From assembly GCA_027009095.1 (NCBI GenBank), contig JALVDG010000257.1, positions 1 through 9,963 of the forward strand: DNA of 9,963 nucleotides, in the 5' to 3' direction. The position numbers were made by a program, and so were the translations under genes. Positions within the stretch are counted from its first letter, which is position 1. Each line of letters opens with the position of its first letter. This DNA is from Thiotrichaceae bacterium (GTDB lineage Bacteria > Pseudomonadota > Gammaproteobacteria > Thiotrichales > Thiotrichaceae). The notes beneath the pieces are model-generated. The model was not told where the DNA came from and did no database searches. It was given only the letters and a program-made list of their open reading frames with translations. Of this stretch, positions 1 to 6,493 are shown piece by piece.

Positions 1-537
1 ACCAAGGTTTCTGGCGATTACTTTGTTGCTTTGACCTTCTGCTAGCAGGGTTAGAATTTCATACTCGCGGGGTGTTAGTGAGGCAAATGGATTGATTTTT
101 TCTTCTTTAGAAGTTGTTTTTCCTTGAACTGCCTGCGCTAGTACAGCAGCAAGATCGGGGGCTACTACTGTTTTTCCTGAGATAATATCGCCTAGTGCAA
201 CAACTAACTCATCTGGTTCCATGTCTTTGAGTAGGTAACCTTGAGCACCGTTTTTGAGTGCGCCAATTAAATCTTCTTCGACACTACTGGTGGTCAACAT
301 GGCAACAGGTAATTTTGGATGTGCTTTTTTTAATCGTCTTAATACACTTATGCCATCCATTTTTGGCATCCGCATATCAAGTAATACCGCGTCAAGCTCA
401 TATTTATCCGCAGCTTTTAGACCTTCCTCACCATCGCCAACCGAGGCAACAACTTTGATCCCTCGGCGAGTTAGTAAATCTTCCAAACCTGCGCGAAACA
501 GTGTGTGATCATCAATGAGTAAGATTTTCTCATTCAT
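1..537 (-). CDS. narL: NarL/FixJ-family response regulator, C-terminus cut by window edge
   Basis: Read from ATG at 537-535, the frame stays open to base 1 and gives 179 residues. Seen: an N-terminal receiver domain (about 1-120) with the acidic pair D9/D10, phospho-acceptor D54 in LLDMRMPKMDG, T82 and K104 in LLKD, then a linker rich in A/Q/K and the start of a LuxR-type helix-turn-helix (LTPREYEILTLLAEGQSNK, from about 153). The recognition helix lies beyond the window. In this family, phosphorylation by the partner kinase releases the DNA-binding domain, which then controls promoters. The ATG overlaps the kinase stop codon (ATGA, 534-537), so the two are translationally coupled. Homologues called NarL usually respond to nitrate/nitrite, but the stimulus and targets here are inferred. 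The family call is secure; the exact symbol is less so. Confidence 0.88.
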   Translation of the reverse strand, partial: MNEKILLIDDHTLFRAGLEDLLTRRGIKVVASVGDGEEGLKAADKYELDAVLLDMRMPKMDGISVLRRLKKAHPKLPVAMLTTSSVEEDLIGALKNGAQGYLLKDMEPDELVVALGDIISGKTVVAPDLAAVLAQAVQGKTTSKEEKINPFASLTPREYEILTLLAEGQSNKVIARNLG

Positions 538-2252
538 AGTATATTATCCTGCGTGGTTATAACGGTATCGTCCTTGAAAACTCGATTTACGGGTGAGTTT
601 AATGTGGCTGCCTGCCCAGCTACTTGAAAACTCAGTTGTACCAGTGTACCCCCCTCTTCTTCAGATTCAAAATGAATCTCACCATTAATTCTTTCGGCAC
701 GCTCTTGCATAATCGATAATCCAATATGCTCGCCTGTTTTTTCATCTGGTCCTGGGCTATTTTCAGAAATGCCAATACCATCGTCTTCGATAAGTACGCT
801 ACAATTACCATCTTCAGAGCTGTGCATCAAAATTCTAACTGTTTCGGCTTTGCTGTGTTTACGCACATTAGCTAAAGATTCTTGAACAATACGCACTACT
901 TCGATTTCGGTATCTCGATCTAAGCTTGCTAATTCCCAGTTTTGATAGAAAAACACATCCAATTTTGTCTCTCTACGAAAACGATCTACTACACGTTCAA
1001 CAGAGCGAATGACACCTTTACCATCAACGGGGGCTCTAAAATGTGTAATTAGGCTACGCAATTCAGAATATGCTTCATCTATGCCATTTTCCAAACCTTC
1101 AAGTTCTTGCCAAATAACAGATTCGTCACCTACATTCATCGAGTCATCAAATAAGCGGACTTTGTAACGTAAGCTTGCTAGTGTTTGTGCTAACGAATCA
1201 TGTAATTCATGTGCCATCCGAGTACGTTCTTCCATAATGGATAGCATACGGGAGTCATCTTCAACACTGGCTTTTTCTATTGCCATACCTAAATGCTGTC
1301 CGATGCTTACTAATAGCTCATGTTCACCTTCCATTGCATTATGGTTTTCACGATGGACAAAGAGGTTATAAACACCGAGTGTTTTTCCACGATACTGCAA
1401 GGGTATCGCTAACATTTCAATATTATCACTCTCAAAAAAGTTTTCACCAATCAACTTTCCACACATACGAACATCTGCCCGTACTTGTATCTCGTTGTCT
1501 GTCGCTGCTTTGCCACATAAGCAGCTCGACGATGGTAGTAGCTCTTCTTTGGCAATAATGGATTCACTTAAACCAATACTAGCGACTAAGCGCATTTGTT
1601 CATTCTTATCTAATAAACGAATCGTTGCTGCTTCAGCCTTTACAACCCCTGTTAATGTATATAAGAATTGTTCTAATAAGTCTTCTAAATTTTGAGATTG
1701 ATTAATACAGGAGGCAACATCATAGAGCACACTCAAATAATGTTTTTTCTGACGAATATATTCTGTTTGGCGCGTTAGACGTTTTTGTTGCACTCTTGCA
1801 AGTGCTTCATAATCATCTGAGATATGATTAATATGTTCACGAATTGCGCGTGATGGACAACGTGTCGAACGTACTTGCATACGACTTGATAGCTCACCTT
1901 TTAATAAATGATCAGCCCACTCAGATAGATCACTGCCAAATCGGTCAAATTCTCTCCAAATCCAATAAAGCATTAGAAGCACGCCTAGACCTGCTCCTCC
2001 CCATAGTACTGACATAACGGGAGCAACCCACTCAGACTGAAAACCAGCATTAATTGCCCAAAAATAGGTGGAGCCAATAAAGACAAAGAGAAAAATTAAA
2101 ATGATTAATACTGTTCTAGCAAGGGGGGGCAAACGAATTTCTGGGCGTTGCATACTCGCCCTATCATTATTACTTTGAACTTTTGCAGCGACTGTTTCTC
2201 GTTGCCGTGATGGCAATGTTTCTAATACTGACTTTAGAGGGATATTAGGCAT
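534..2252 (-). CDS. narX: NarX-like membrane sensor histidine kinase with GAF domain
   Basis: A 572-residue kinase. Seen in order: a cytoplasmic N-terminus, two hydrophobic helices (about 45-67 and 76-98) separated by only about ten residues, a HAMP-like/coiled linker (about 100-170), a GAF domain (about 172-328), a HisKA_3 dimerisation helix with phospho-acceptor H351 in HELHDSLAQ, and an HATPase domain with N462 (QESLANVRKHS), the G1 motif DDGIGI (490-495) and a G2 motif near GLSIMQERAERING. The periplasmic loop is too short for the classical NarX nitrate-binding domain, so this protein probably senses inside the cell or membrane. The GAF domain carries C244, C246 and C264 in SSSCLCGKAA and RMCGK, a possible redox or cofactor site. 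About 30 residues follow the ATPase core with no recognised domain. It is coupled to the narL-like gene by ATGA. The start at 2252 has only a weak Shine-Dalgarno sequence. Confidence 0.88.
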   Translation of the reverse strand: MPNIPLKSVLETLPSRQRETVAAKVQSNNDRASMQRPEIRLPPLARTVLIILIFLFVFIGSTYFWAINAGFQSEWVAPVMSVLWGGAGLGVLLMLYWIWREFDRFGSDLSEWADHLLKGELSSRMQVRSTRCPSRAIREHINHISDDYEALARVQQKRLTRQTEYIRQKKHYLSVLYDVASCINQSQNLEDLLEQFLYTLTGVVKAEAATIRLLDKNEQMRLVASIGLSESIIAKEELLPSSSCLCGKAATDNEIQVRADVRMCGKLIGENFFESDNIEMLAIPLQYRGKTLGVYNLFVHRENHNAMEGEHELLVSIGQHLGMAIEKASVEDDSRMLSIMEERTRMAHELHDSLAQTLASLRYKVRLFDDSMNVGDESVIWQELEGLENGIDEAYSELRSLITHFRAPVDGKGVIRSVERVVDRFRRETKLDVFFYQNWELASLDRDTEIEVVRIVQESLANVRKHSKAETVRILMHSSEDGNCSVLIEDDGIGISENSPGPDEKTGEHIGLSIMQERAERINGEIHFESEEEGGTLVQLSFQVAGQAATLNSPVNRVFKDDTVITTQDNIL

Positions 2253-2285
2253 CGATAGAGGCTCTTAGGAGAGTAATTTCAACTA

Positions 2286-2314
2286 ACTATCTTTATTCGC
2301 TATCCTTCACTCAA
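2286..2314 (-). promoter_or_regulatory. Possible sigma70 promoter for narX-narL
   Basis: On the minus strand, TTGAGT (2314-2309) and GATAGT (2291-2286) are separated by exactly 17 bases. They match 8 of 12 consensus positions and lie about 35 bases upstream of the narX start. This is a pattern match only; in A+T-rich DNA such matches arise by chance. Its -35 box lies inside the dyad at 2298-2348, which would suit repressor or activator control. Confidence 0.35.
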
Positions 2315-2348
2315 TAGAAAAGTAGCTCATACTTTTGTAGGGATAGCG
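2298..2348. other. Nested dyad symmetry between dsrR and narX
   Basis: CGCTATCC (2298-2305) is matched by GGATAGCG (2341-2348). Nested inside is AAAAGTA (2318-2324) with TACTTTT (2330-2336) around a 5-base loop. Both arm pairs are perfect. In the minus-strand transcript this could form a two-part stem after dsrR, but no U tract follows the outer stem, so it is not a convincing terminator. It may be an operator for narX or an mRNA 3'-end structure for dsrR. Confidence 0.4.
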
Positions 2349-2412
2349 TTGCTACAAGCTCCGTATTCCGCTTAGGCTAAATATGGGCTACCGAATTGAC
2401 TATCCTGTTTAA

Positions 2413-2721
2413 TTATTCTGTTGGTGCTTTATATTGAGGATCGTTTGGATTCATAAAAACAAACTCCATTGTGCCGTCAATCTCAACATAATCGATCAAC
2501 ATTCCATTTACCATAGGAGCTGAGGCTGCATCTACAACTAATTCGATACCCTCTGATTGAAATTTTGTATCACCAAACTTTTCACTACTATCAAAGCCCA
2601 TTTGATAGTGAAACATGCCATCTTCTTTTCGTTCAACAGCTACTCTCAACGGATCATTTGTATTTCCTGCCGCAAGAGAAACTTTAATTTGTGCGGCTGC
2701 TTCGGCTGAAACTGTAAACAT
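2413..2721 (-). CDS. dsrR: DsrR, A-type-carrier-like protein of the dsr operon
   Basis: A 102-residue protein with the IscA/HesB-like fold pattern (an N-terminal VSAEAAAQIK helix, then LRVAVERKEDG and beta-rich repeats), placed directly after dsrN as in A. vinosum, where DsrR is of similar size. The protein contains no cysteine at all, so the three Fe-S ligand cysteines of true A-type carriers are absent. This is a known hallmark of DsrR, which in A. vinosum is needed for normal dsr expression rather than shown to carry a cluster. An AAGGA ribosome-binding site lies about nine bases before the ATG, and only 18 bases separate it from dsrN, so the two genes are probably co-transcribed. It is the last dsr gene here; dsrS is not seen next to it and the NarX-like kinase follows instead. 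Identification rests on family resemblance plus position. Confidence 0.85.
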   Translation of the reverse strand: MFTVSAEAAAQIKVSLAAGNTNDPLRVAVERKEDGMFHYQMGFDSSEKFGDTKFQSEGIELVVDAASAPMVNGMLIDYVEIDGTMEFVFMNPNDPQYKAPTE

Positions 2722-2739
2722 AGTTTTTATCCTTAATAT

Positions 2740-4128
2740 TTATGGGGAAGATTTTATAAAGTCAACAAAACGTTTTGCCCAATGATAGCGATTAGTATCA
2801 CGCATGTGAGCATAAGAGGCTAATAAATTTTTGTACATCCAACCATCTTCTACACCTGTTATACCTGTACCTCTTATAACTCGAAAAGCAAACTTTCCTT
2901 TTTCACGCAAGTTCTTTAATGTTGAATAATGAAACTCATGCCCCGATATAACAGCCCCTTTGGAGCTATTTGGCCAAATCATATCGTCTGTTTCTTCTAA
3001 CTTAACATACCCCCTACCCTGAGGCTTTTCATACATGATGGTATCGGCGGGAATAACTCCAACCATTGGAACACGCTTTCCCTGCCACTGTAAGCTTTCT
3101 GACAGATACATCAAGCCACCACACTCTGCATAGGTTGGAAGTCCTGCTTCAATTGCGTCCTGTATATCTTGTCGCAAACTTTTATTTGCCGATAATTTTT
3201 CCATGTGTGTCTCAGGAAATCCACCACCAATAAACAGACCATCGAGATTATTTGGTAACTTACTATCAGACAAAGTATTAATTGATATTAATTCTGCTCC
3301 TTGCGCTTCTAATGCCTCTAAATCATCTTCATAGTAAAAGCCAAAAGAAGAATCTTTACAAATACCTATACGTAACAACGGTTTTTTATCAATGGTATCT
3401 GTAATAGCTATTTCAGCATTTGGATGCTTAATATCAACGAAATTAGGTGCTGTAGTAGCTATTGACAAGAGCTTGTTTAAATCAACCTGCTGCTCCACCT
3501 GTGAGGCTATTTTCGTGATTTTTTCATGTGCCAATTCACTTTCATTAATTGGCATTAAACCAAGGTGTCGCTCGGTTAGCTCTAAGTCAGCATGCTTATG
3601 TACTGCACCTAATATCTCAATATCTGTATATGCTTCGACAACTCCCCTTAATTTTTTCTCATGACGAGCACCGCCCACCATATTAAAAATCACCCCTGCG
3701 ATATTTATATCTTGATCAAACTGCTGATAACCTAGCAATAAAGGTGCAACACCGCGTGTAACACCTCGCGTATCTATGACTAAAATAACAGGCGTTTTTA
3801 ATAGTTTAGCCATTGCAGCATTACTGTCGCTACCATCAACGTTAACGCCATCGTATAAACCTTTATTTCCCTCAATAATGGAAATATCTGCCTTTTGTGA
3901 TTTTTGATTTAGCTTTAATACAATCTCATCATTCGACATTGTATTAAAATCGAGGTTGTAGCACTTGCCTTTACTTGCCTGACCTAGCCATAGTGGATCA
4001 ATATAGTCAGGACCTTTTTTAAACGGCTGGACTTGTAAACTTGATTTATTCAGTGCAGCACACAAGCCAATCGACAAGGTTGTTTTACCTGATGATTTAT
4101 GGGCGGCAGAGATATAAATTTTAGACAT
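2740..4128 (-). CDS. dsrN: DsrN, CobB-type cobyrinate a,c-diamide synthase-like amidase
   Basis: A 462-residue enzyme of the CobB/CbiA family. Seen (numbering from the chosen start): an N-terminal P-loop AAHKSSGKTT (K15, T16), the CobB signature KKGPDYIDPLWLG (about 37-50), a bridging-domain region, and a C-terminal class-I glutamine amidotransferase domain with nucleophile C336 in YAECGGLMYL and GHEFHYS (about 396-402). The family transfers amide from glutamine to corrinoid carboxylates using ATP. In dsr operons DsrN is proposed to amidate siroheme to siroamide, the prosthetic group of sulfite reductase. I chose ATG 4128-4126, giving MSKIYISAAHK, because the family starts just before the P-loop. 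The frame is open upstream to a GTG at 4182, but that would place translation right after the terminator at 4187-4222. No good Shine-Dalgarno sequence is visible at either site. It is normally co-transcribed with dsrP, but here it is separated by a 2.3-kb insert. Confidence 0.9.
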   Translation of the reverse strand: MSKIYISAAHKSSGKTTLSIGLCAALNKSSLQVQPFKKGPDYIDPLWLGQASKGKCYNLDFNTMSNDEIVLKLNQKSQKADISIIEGNKGLYDGVNVDGSDSNAAMAKLLKTPVILVIDTRGVTRGVAPLLLGYQQFDQDINIAGVIFNMVGGARHEKKLRGVVEAYTDIEILGAVHKHADLELTERHLGLMPINESELAHEKITKIASQVEQQVDLNKLLSIATTAPNFVDIKHPNAEIAITDTIDKKPLLRIGICKDSSFGFYYEDDLEALEAQGAELISINTLSDSKLPNNLDGLFIGGGFPETHMEKLSANKSLRQDIQDAIEAGLPTYAECGGLMYLSESLQWQGKRVPMVGVIPADTIMYEKPQGRGYVKLEETDDMIWPNSSKGAVISGHEFHYSTLKNLREKGKFAFRVIRGTGITGVEDGWMYKNLLASYAHMRDTNRYHWAKRFVDFIKSSP

Positions 4129-4186
4129 AGAAACTAATAAACCAAAGATAAGTGGGGTGTCATACATACTAACGCAAATCACAAAT

Positions 4187-4222
4187 ACAAAAAAGCCAGC
4201 ACTGTGGCTGGCTTTAAAGTAT
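4187..4222 (-). terminator. Intrinsic terminator, left copy of 36-bp direct repeat
   Basis: AAAGCCAGC and GCTGGCTTT form a perfect 9-bp stem around a 6-base loop, and on the minus strand it is followed by a T run (six T including stem-end bases). It begins 31 bases after the coiled-coil gene's stop codon and lies about 58 bases before the dsrN start. All 36 bases are identical to 6494-6529, in the same orientation. Flanks outside the repeat differ. Confidence 0.88.
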
Positions 4223-4253
4223 ATTAGAATAAAATAAGAAAAAGTAATAAGAT

Positions 4254-4793
4254 TTAAATATTCATAGATTCTTTCAGCATAGCAATAATTTGATCTACTT
4301 CTTCCTTTCTTTTTTCAATTTTTTCCTTTTCATTAAAGACATCAAGAGTCTCTTCTAAAATCATCGTATATTTAACTTGCATTTTCAACAAGTCAACAGA
4401 TTCCTCCAATGGAGTAATAAGATTCTTAGCCGTTTTACTATCTTTACTAATGCTTGATTTAATTTCACTAATAAGATCAACTACTGTGACACATGTTTTA
4501 TTCTTAATTAAAGAATTATTAGATTCTATTTTTTGCTCAAATTGATCACTCTCATACTTTATATTTTCTGCATCATCCGATATATTTTTCTTTAAATCTA
4601 TTTCTGCTTTTATTCTATCCGCATCAGACCTTAGTGATTTTATACGTTCCACTTTTTCTTCTATATCTGCTTCAATCGCAATATATGATGAGGAGATTTT
4701 ATCAAAAATAGACACCTTTTCTTTCTTTATTGCTTCTTCACGTCTTTCCGAATTTTGTTTCACTGCTATCATGACATTTTCTGGCATGTTCAT
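4254..4793 (-). CDS. Small coiled-coil protein paired with the Mrr-ParA gene, unknown function
   Basis: I do not recognise a family for this 179-residue protein. It is highly charged (rich in K, E, D, I and S) and predicted almost wholly helical. Heptad-like stretches run from about 18 to 97 (EAIKKEKVSIFDKI through the KVERIKSLRSDADRIKAEID region) and from about 125 to the end (LEESVDLLKMQV, then EKEKIEKRKEEVDQIIAMLK). A central CVTVVDL segment at about 100-106 may be the hinge. There is no signal peptide, membrane helix, helix-turn-helix or catalytic motif. It starts 25 bases after the fusion gene on the same strand, with GAGG about nine bases before the ATG, and is followed by a terminator, so it is the second gene of a two-gene operon. 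A role as structural partner, adaptor or effector regulator of the ATPase is inferred from position only. A divergent phage or plasmid protein is also possible. Confidence 0.8.
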   Translation of the reverse strand: MNMPENVMIAVKQNSERREEAIKKEKVSIFDKISSSYIAIEADIEEKVERIKSLRSDADRIKAEIDLKKNISDDAENIKYESDQFEQKIESNNSLIKNKTCVTVVDLISEIKSSISKDSKTAKNLITPLEESVDLLKMQVKYTMILEETLDVFNEKEKIEKRKEEVDQIIAMLKESMNI

Positions 4794-4818
4794 TTCTTTT
4801 TTCCTCTTTTTATTATTT

Positions 4819-5904
4819 TTATTGTTCTATATTCAGGTGTTCTAGTAGATATTCGGCTAATTTCAAAAAGTCATCACGAGGATAACAACGACCTGCTACT
4901 GTTTTAAACGCTAAATCTGGTTGGCTTCCCCAGTTTCTCAAAATTTTACTTTCTCTAATACTAACATCTTCTTCAGGGTCGATAAGAACACACTTATCAT
5001 TAAGATCAGAAATTATCTTTTTAACCTCTACATAACGCTGCTTATCCATTACGCTTGGAGAGTAATATTTGTTAAGGAGAATAAAAATATATGCATTTTT
5101 ATTACATTCTCTAATCTGCTCCATCGTTCTTAACAAAACTTCTGCTTTATTCCCTATATCGAGAGGGCTAAGAGAGGTTGGAATAATAAAACTTTCTGTC
5201 TTCTTTAAAAGCTCTATATTATTGCGCTCTAATGAGGGGGAACAATCAAAAACTATAATTGACTCATCATTTTTTTTAACAGAACCCCAATCGGACATTT
5301 TACACACATTTACCGTAGTATTTTTTCCAGTCCTACTATTTGGTACAATCGCACGCTTACCTGTTAAACGATATAAATTTTCTTCAGGATCTCCATCAAC
5401 AATACTGACCTTGTATCCAGATATTGCTAAAGCCCCTCCAAGATGAGCTGAAATAACTGTTTTTCCAACACCTCCTTTGGCTGTAAATACAGAGATATAA
5501 TGACTTGAAGATCTTACTTGATCTTTATTAGCAATACTTTTAGAAAGGTAATCCCAAGTTATTCGATTATCTTCTAAATGCCCCATATGAAAGTTTTTAA
5601 CTTTTTCTGCGGCTATTGAAGAAATAGCGGGAGCACTAAATCCTTTTGAAGAAATAATCGCTCCTTCTTTTATATTGCTACGACTCATGTAGTCTCTAAA
5701 CTTTAACACTTGGTTTATCGACACTTTATTTTTGTAGTTTTTAACCTGAACCGCAACAATTCGATCACCTTTAATTGCTAAAAAATCATAGCCAGGCTCA
5801 TTTTCTTTACTATTAATTCGTACATCAAAACCAATATCTTCAAATTTAAGTGCAATAAACTTCTCAAAATCAAATGCACTCTCGAAACATTGTGCGATAG
5901 TCAT
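4819..5904 (-). CDS. Mrr-like PD-(D/E)XK nuclease domain fused to ParA/MinD-type ATPase
   Basis: A 361-residue two-domain protein. Residues about 8-115 match the Mrr-type restriction endonuclease fold: an N-terminal helix (FEKFIALKFEDIGFDV), D40 in PGYDF, then Q53 and K55 in AVQVKNY (the D...QxK variant typical of Mrr), followed by GAIISSKGFSAPA. Residues about 135-360 are a ParA/MinD-type ATPase: deviant Walker A KGGVGKT (143-149) with signature lysine K143, the VDGDPEENL motif (169-177, D170/D172), and Walker B-like IIVFDCSPSL with D220. All key residues of both active sites are present, so both activities may work. Known: Mrr-type domains cleave DNA, often modified DNA; ParA/MinD ATPases form nucleotide-dependent dimers on DNA or membrane. 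Inferred: an ATP-gated DNA-targeting nuclease, in defence or element maintenance. No ParB-like DNA-binding partner is seen. An AAGG-like ribosome-binding site precedes ATG 5904. I know of no named system with exactly this architecture. Confidence 0.85.
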   Translation of the reverse strand: MTIAQCFESAFDFEKFIALKFEDIGFDVRINSKENEPGYDFLAIKGDRIVAVQVKNYKNKVSINQVLKFRDYMSRSNIKEGAIISSKGFSAPAISSIAAEKVKNFHMGHLEDNRITWDYLSKSIANKDQVRSSSHYISVFTAKGGVGKTVISAHLGGALAISGYKVSIVDGDPEENLYRLTGKRAIVPNSRTGKNTTVNVCKMSDWGSVKKNDESIIVFDCSPSLERNNIELLKKTESFIIPTSLSPLDIGNKAEVLLRTMEQIRECNKNAYIFILLNKYYSPSVMDKQRYVEVKKIISDLNDKCVLIDPEEDVSIRESKILRNWGSQPDLAFKTVAGRCYPRDDFLKLAEYLLEHLNIEQ

Positions 5905-6062
5905 TGTAAATACCTTTTTTGTTATAATTATTGTTTTTATATAATAACTAATTGTAAATTACACTTCCCAAAAAAAAGACAAATGGAATATATATCTGTA
6001 CAGGATATTTTTCTAGCCACCAGATAACTTATTGATATTTAATAATCCCTATTTTATCAATA
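5905..6062 (-). promoter_or_regulatory. A+T-rich leader of the fusion-gene operon
   Basis: This gene-free stretch before the fusion gene must hold its promoter if the operon is self-driven. It has poly-A/T runs and an imperfect dyad with outer arms GTTAT (5921-5925) and ATAAC (5944-5948), close to the start codon, where an autorepressor could bind. Several TATA-like hexamers occur, but I cannot choose a -35/-10 pair with proper spacing. Confidence 0.25.
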
Positions 6063-6322
6063 TAAATAGTCAGCCCTGAAAAAATGCTTTTCAGTAAAAT
6101 ATTTCCAGACACTAAATTTTCTGGCTTAGTATTAAGGCTTTTTATTGTCTCTTCGATGGTTAAAACCTCCGTCTTCAGACGGTACCCGACATCAAATTGT
6201 TCCCAAGGGATTTTTTTTGCTAGTTTAAGCAGTGGATCACTCGGATCCAGCTGAAGCAATAGACCAGAGCCAAAAAGATTGGTTTGATGATGGGGAGAAG
6301 AAGAACTAAGCATGGTGAGCAT
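6029..6322 (-). pseudogene. Truncated IS5/IS1182-like transposase (N-terminal fragment)
   Basis: The 97-codon frame from ATG 6322 begins like an IS5/IS1182-group transposase with the DUF772 N-terminal domain: residues about 16-46 include GSGLLLQLDPSDPLLKLAKK and then IPWEQF, matching the conserved 'hPLLKLAdkIpW..F' signature. After residue about 46 (near base 6190) the resemblance stops. The rest has no DDE catalytic domain and reads through the inverted repeat at 6067-6083 into flanking DNA, so the last ~14 codons are not part of the element. Intact relatives are several hundred residues long, so most of the protein, including all catalytic residues, has been deleted. It cannot be an active transposase. 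A captured regulatory peptide is conceivable but unsupported. Confidence 0.75.
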
Positions 6323-6429
6323 TTCGACCAGAAACGAGGCGCCATTATACTATTTCTGGTCGAAATGTTGTACTTTGTTTGACTTATAGTCCTTATAAAT
6401 CAATGATTAATGCGTTTTTCAGGGCTGAC
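6069..6429 (-). mobile_element. 361-bp IS remnant / MITE-like element with inverted repeats and target duplication
   Basis: The ends carry a perfect inverted repeat: TAGTCAGCCCTGAAAAA at 6067-6083 and its reverse complement at 6415-6431. The hexamer TAAATA occurs immediately outside both ends (6063-6068 and 6430-6435), which fits a 6-bp target-site duplication if the terminal repeat proper is the 15 bp starting GTCAGCCC. Because the repeat ends in TA, the exact boundary and duplication length are ambiguous by a base or two. Inside are a leader hairpin, a probable -10 box and the 5' end of a transposase gene, so this is an internally deleted IS rather than an unrelated MITE. It could be moved by a full-length relative elsewhere in the genome. 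It sits upstream of the fusion-gene leader, in the same orientation. Confidence 0.72.
6320..6367 (-). promoter_or_regulatory. IS leader hairpin covering the transposase start
   Basis: CATTTCGACCAGAAA (6320-6334) and TTTCTGGTCGAAATG (6353-6367) are a perfect 15-bp inverted repeat with an 18-base loop. On the minus strand the loop and upstream arm contain TATAAT (6349-6344), a consensus -10 box; no good -35 box is seen. The ATG of the transposase frame lies in the downstream arm. A transcript entering from dsrP would fold and bury the start codon, whereas one starting just past the -10 box would lack the upstream arm. This is the anti-readthrough logic known from IS10 and IS50; its use here is inferred. 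Confidence 0.6.
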
Positions 6430-6493
6430 TAAATAGAAATCAATAACTTATAATATTTTATCCTGCATAAAGGTGGGATATTTTAAAACACAC

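Noticed and set aside
254..508. Plus-strand open frames inside narL, narX, dsrN, the fusion gene, dsrO and dsrL
   Set aside because: They lie wholly opposite well-supported genes, show no recognisable domains and have no ribosome-binding context.
4129..4182. Upstream GTG extension of dsrN (18 extra residues)
   Set aside because: It starts five bases from the terminator repeat, has no Shine-Dalgarno sequence, and the family begins at the MSKIYISAAHK segment just before the P-loop.
4129..4186. A new sigma70 promoter for dsrN after the left terminator
   Set aside because: Only poor hexamer pairs could be found (about half of consensus positions), not enough to annotate.
4254..4793. Coiled-coil protein as a ParB partner of the ParA domain
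   Set aside because: No ParB nuclease-like motif or helix-turn-helix is visible, and no parS-like repeated sites were seen nearby.
6029..6322. Intact small gene or antitoxin encoded by the 97-codon frame
   Set aside because: Its first half is a transposase N-terminus and its last codons run through an IS inverted repeat into flanking DNA, so it is a chance composite frame.
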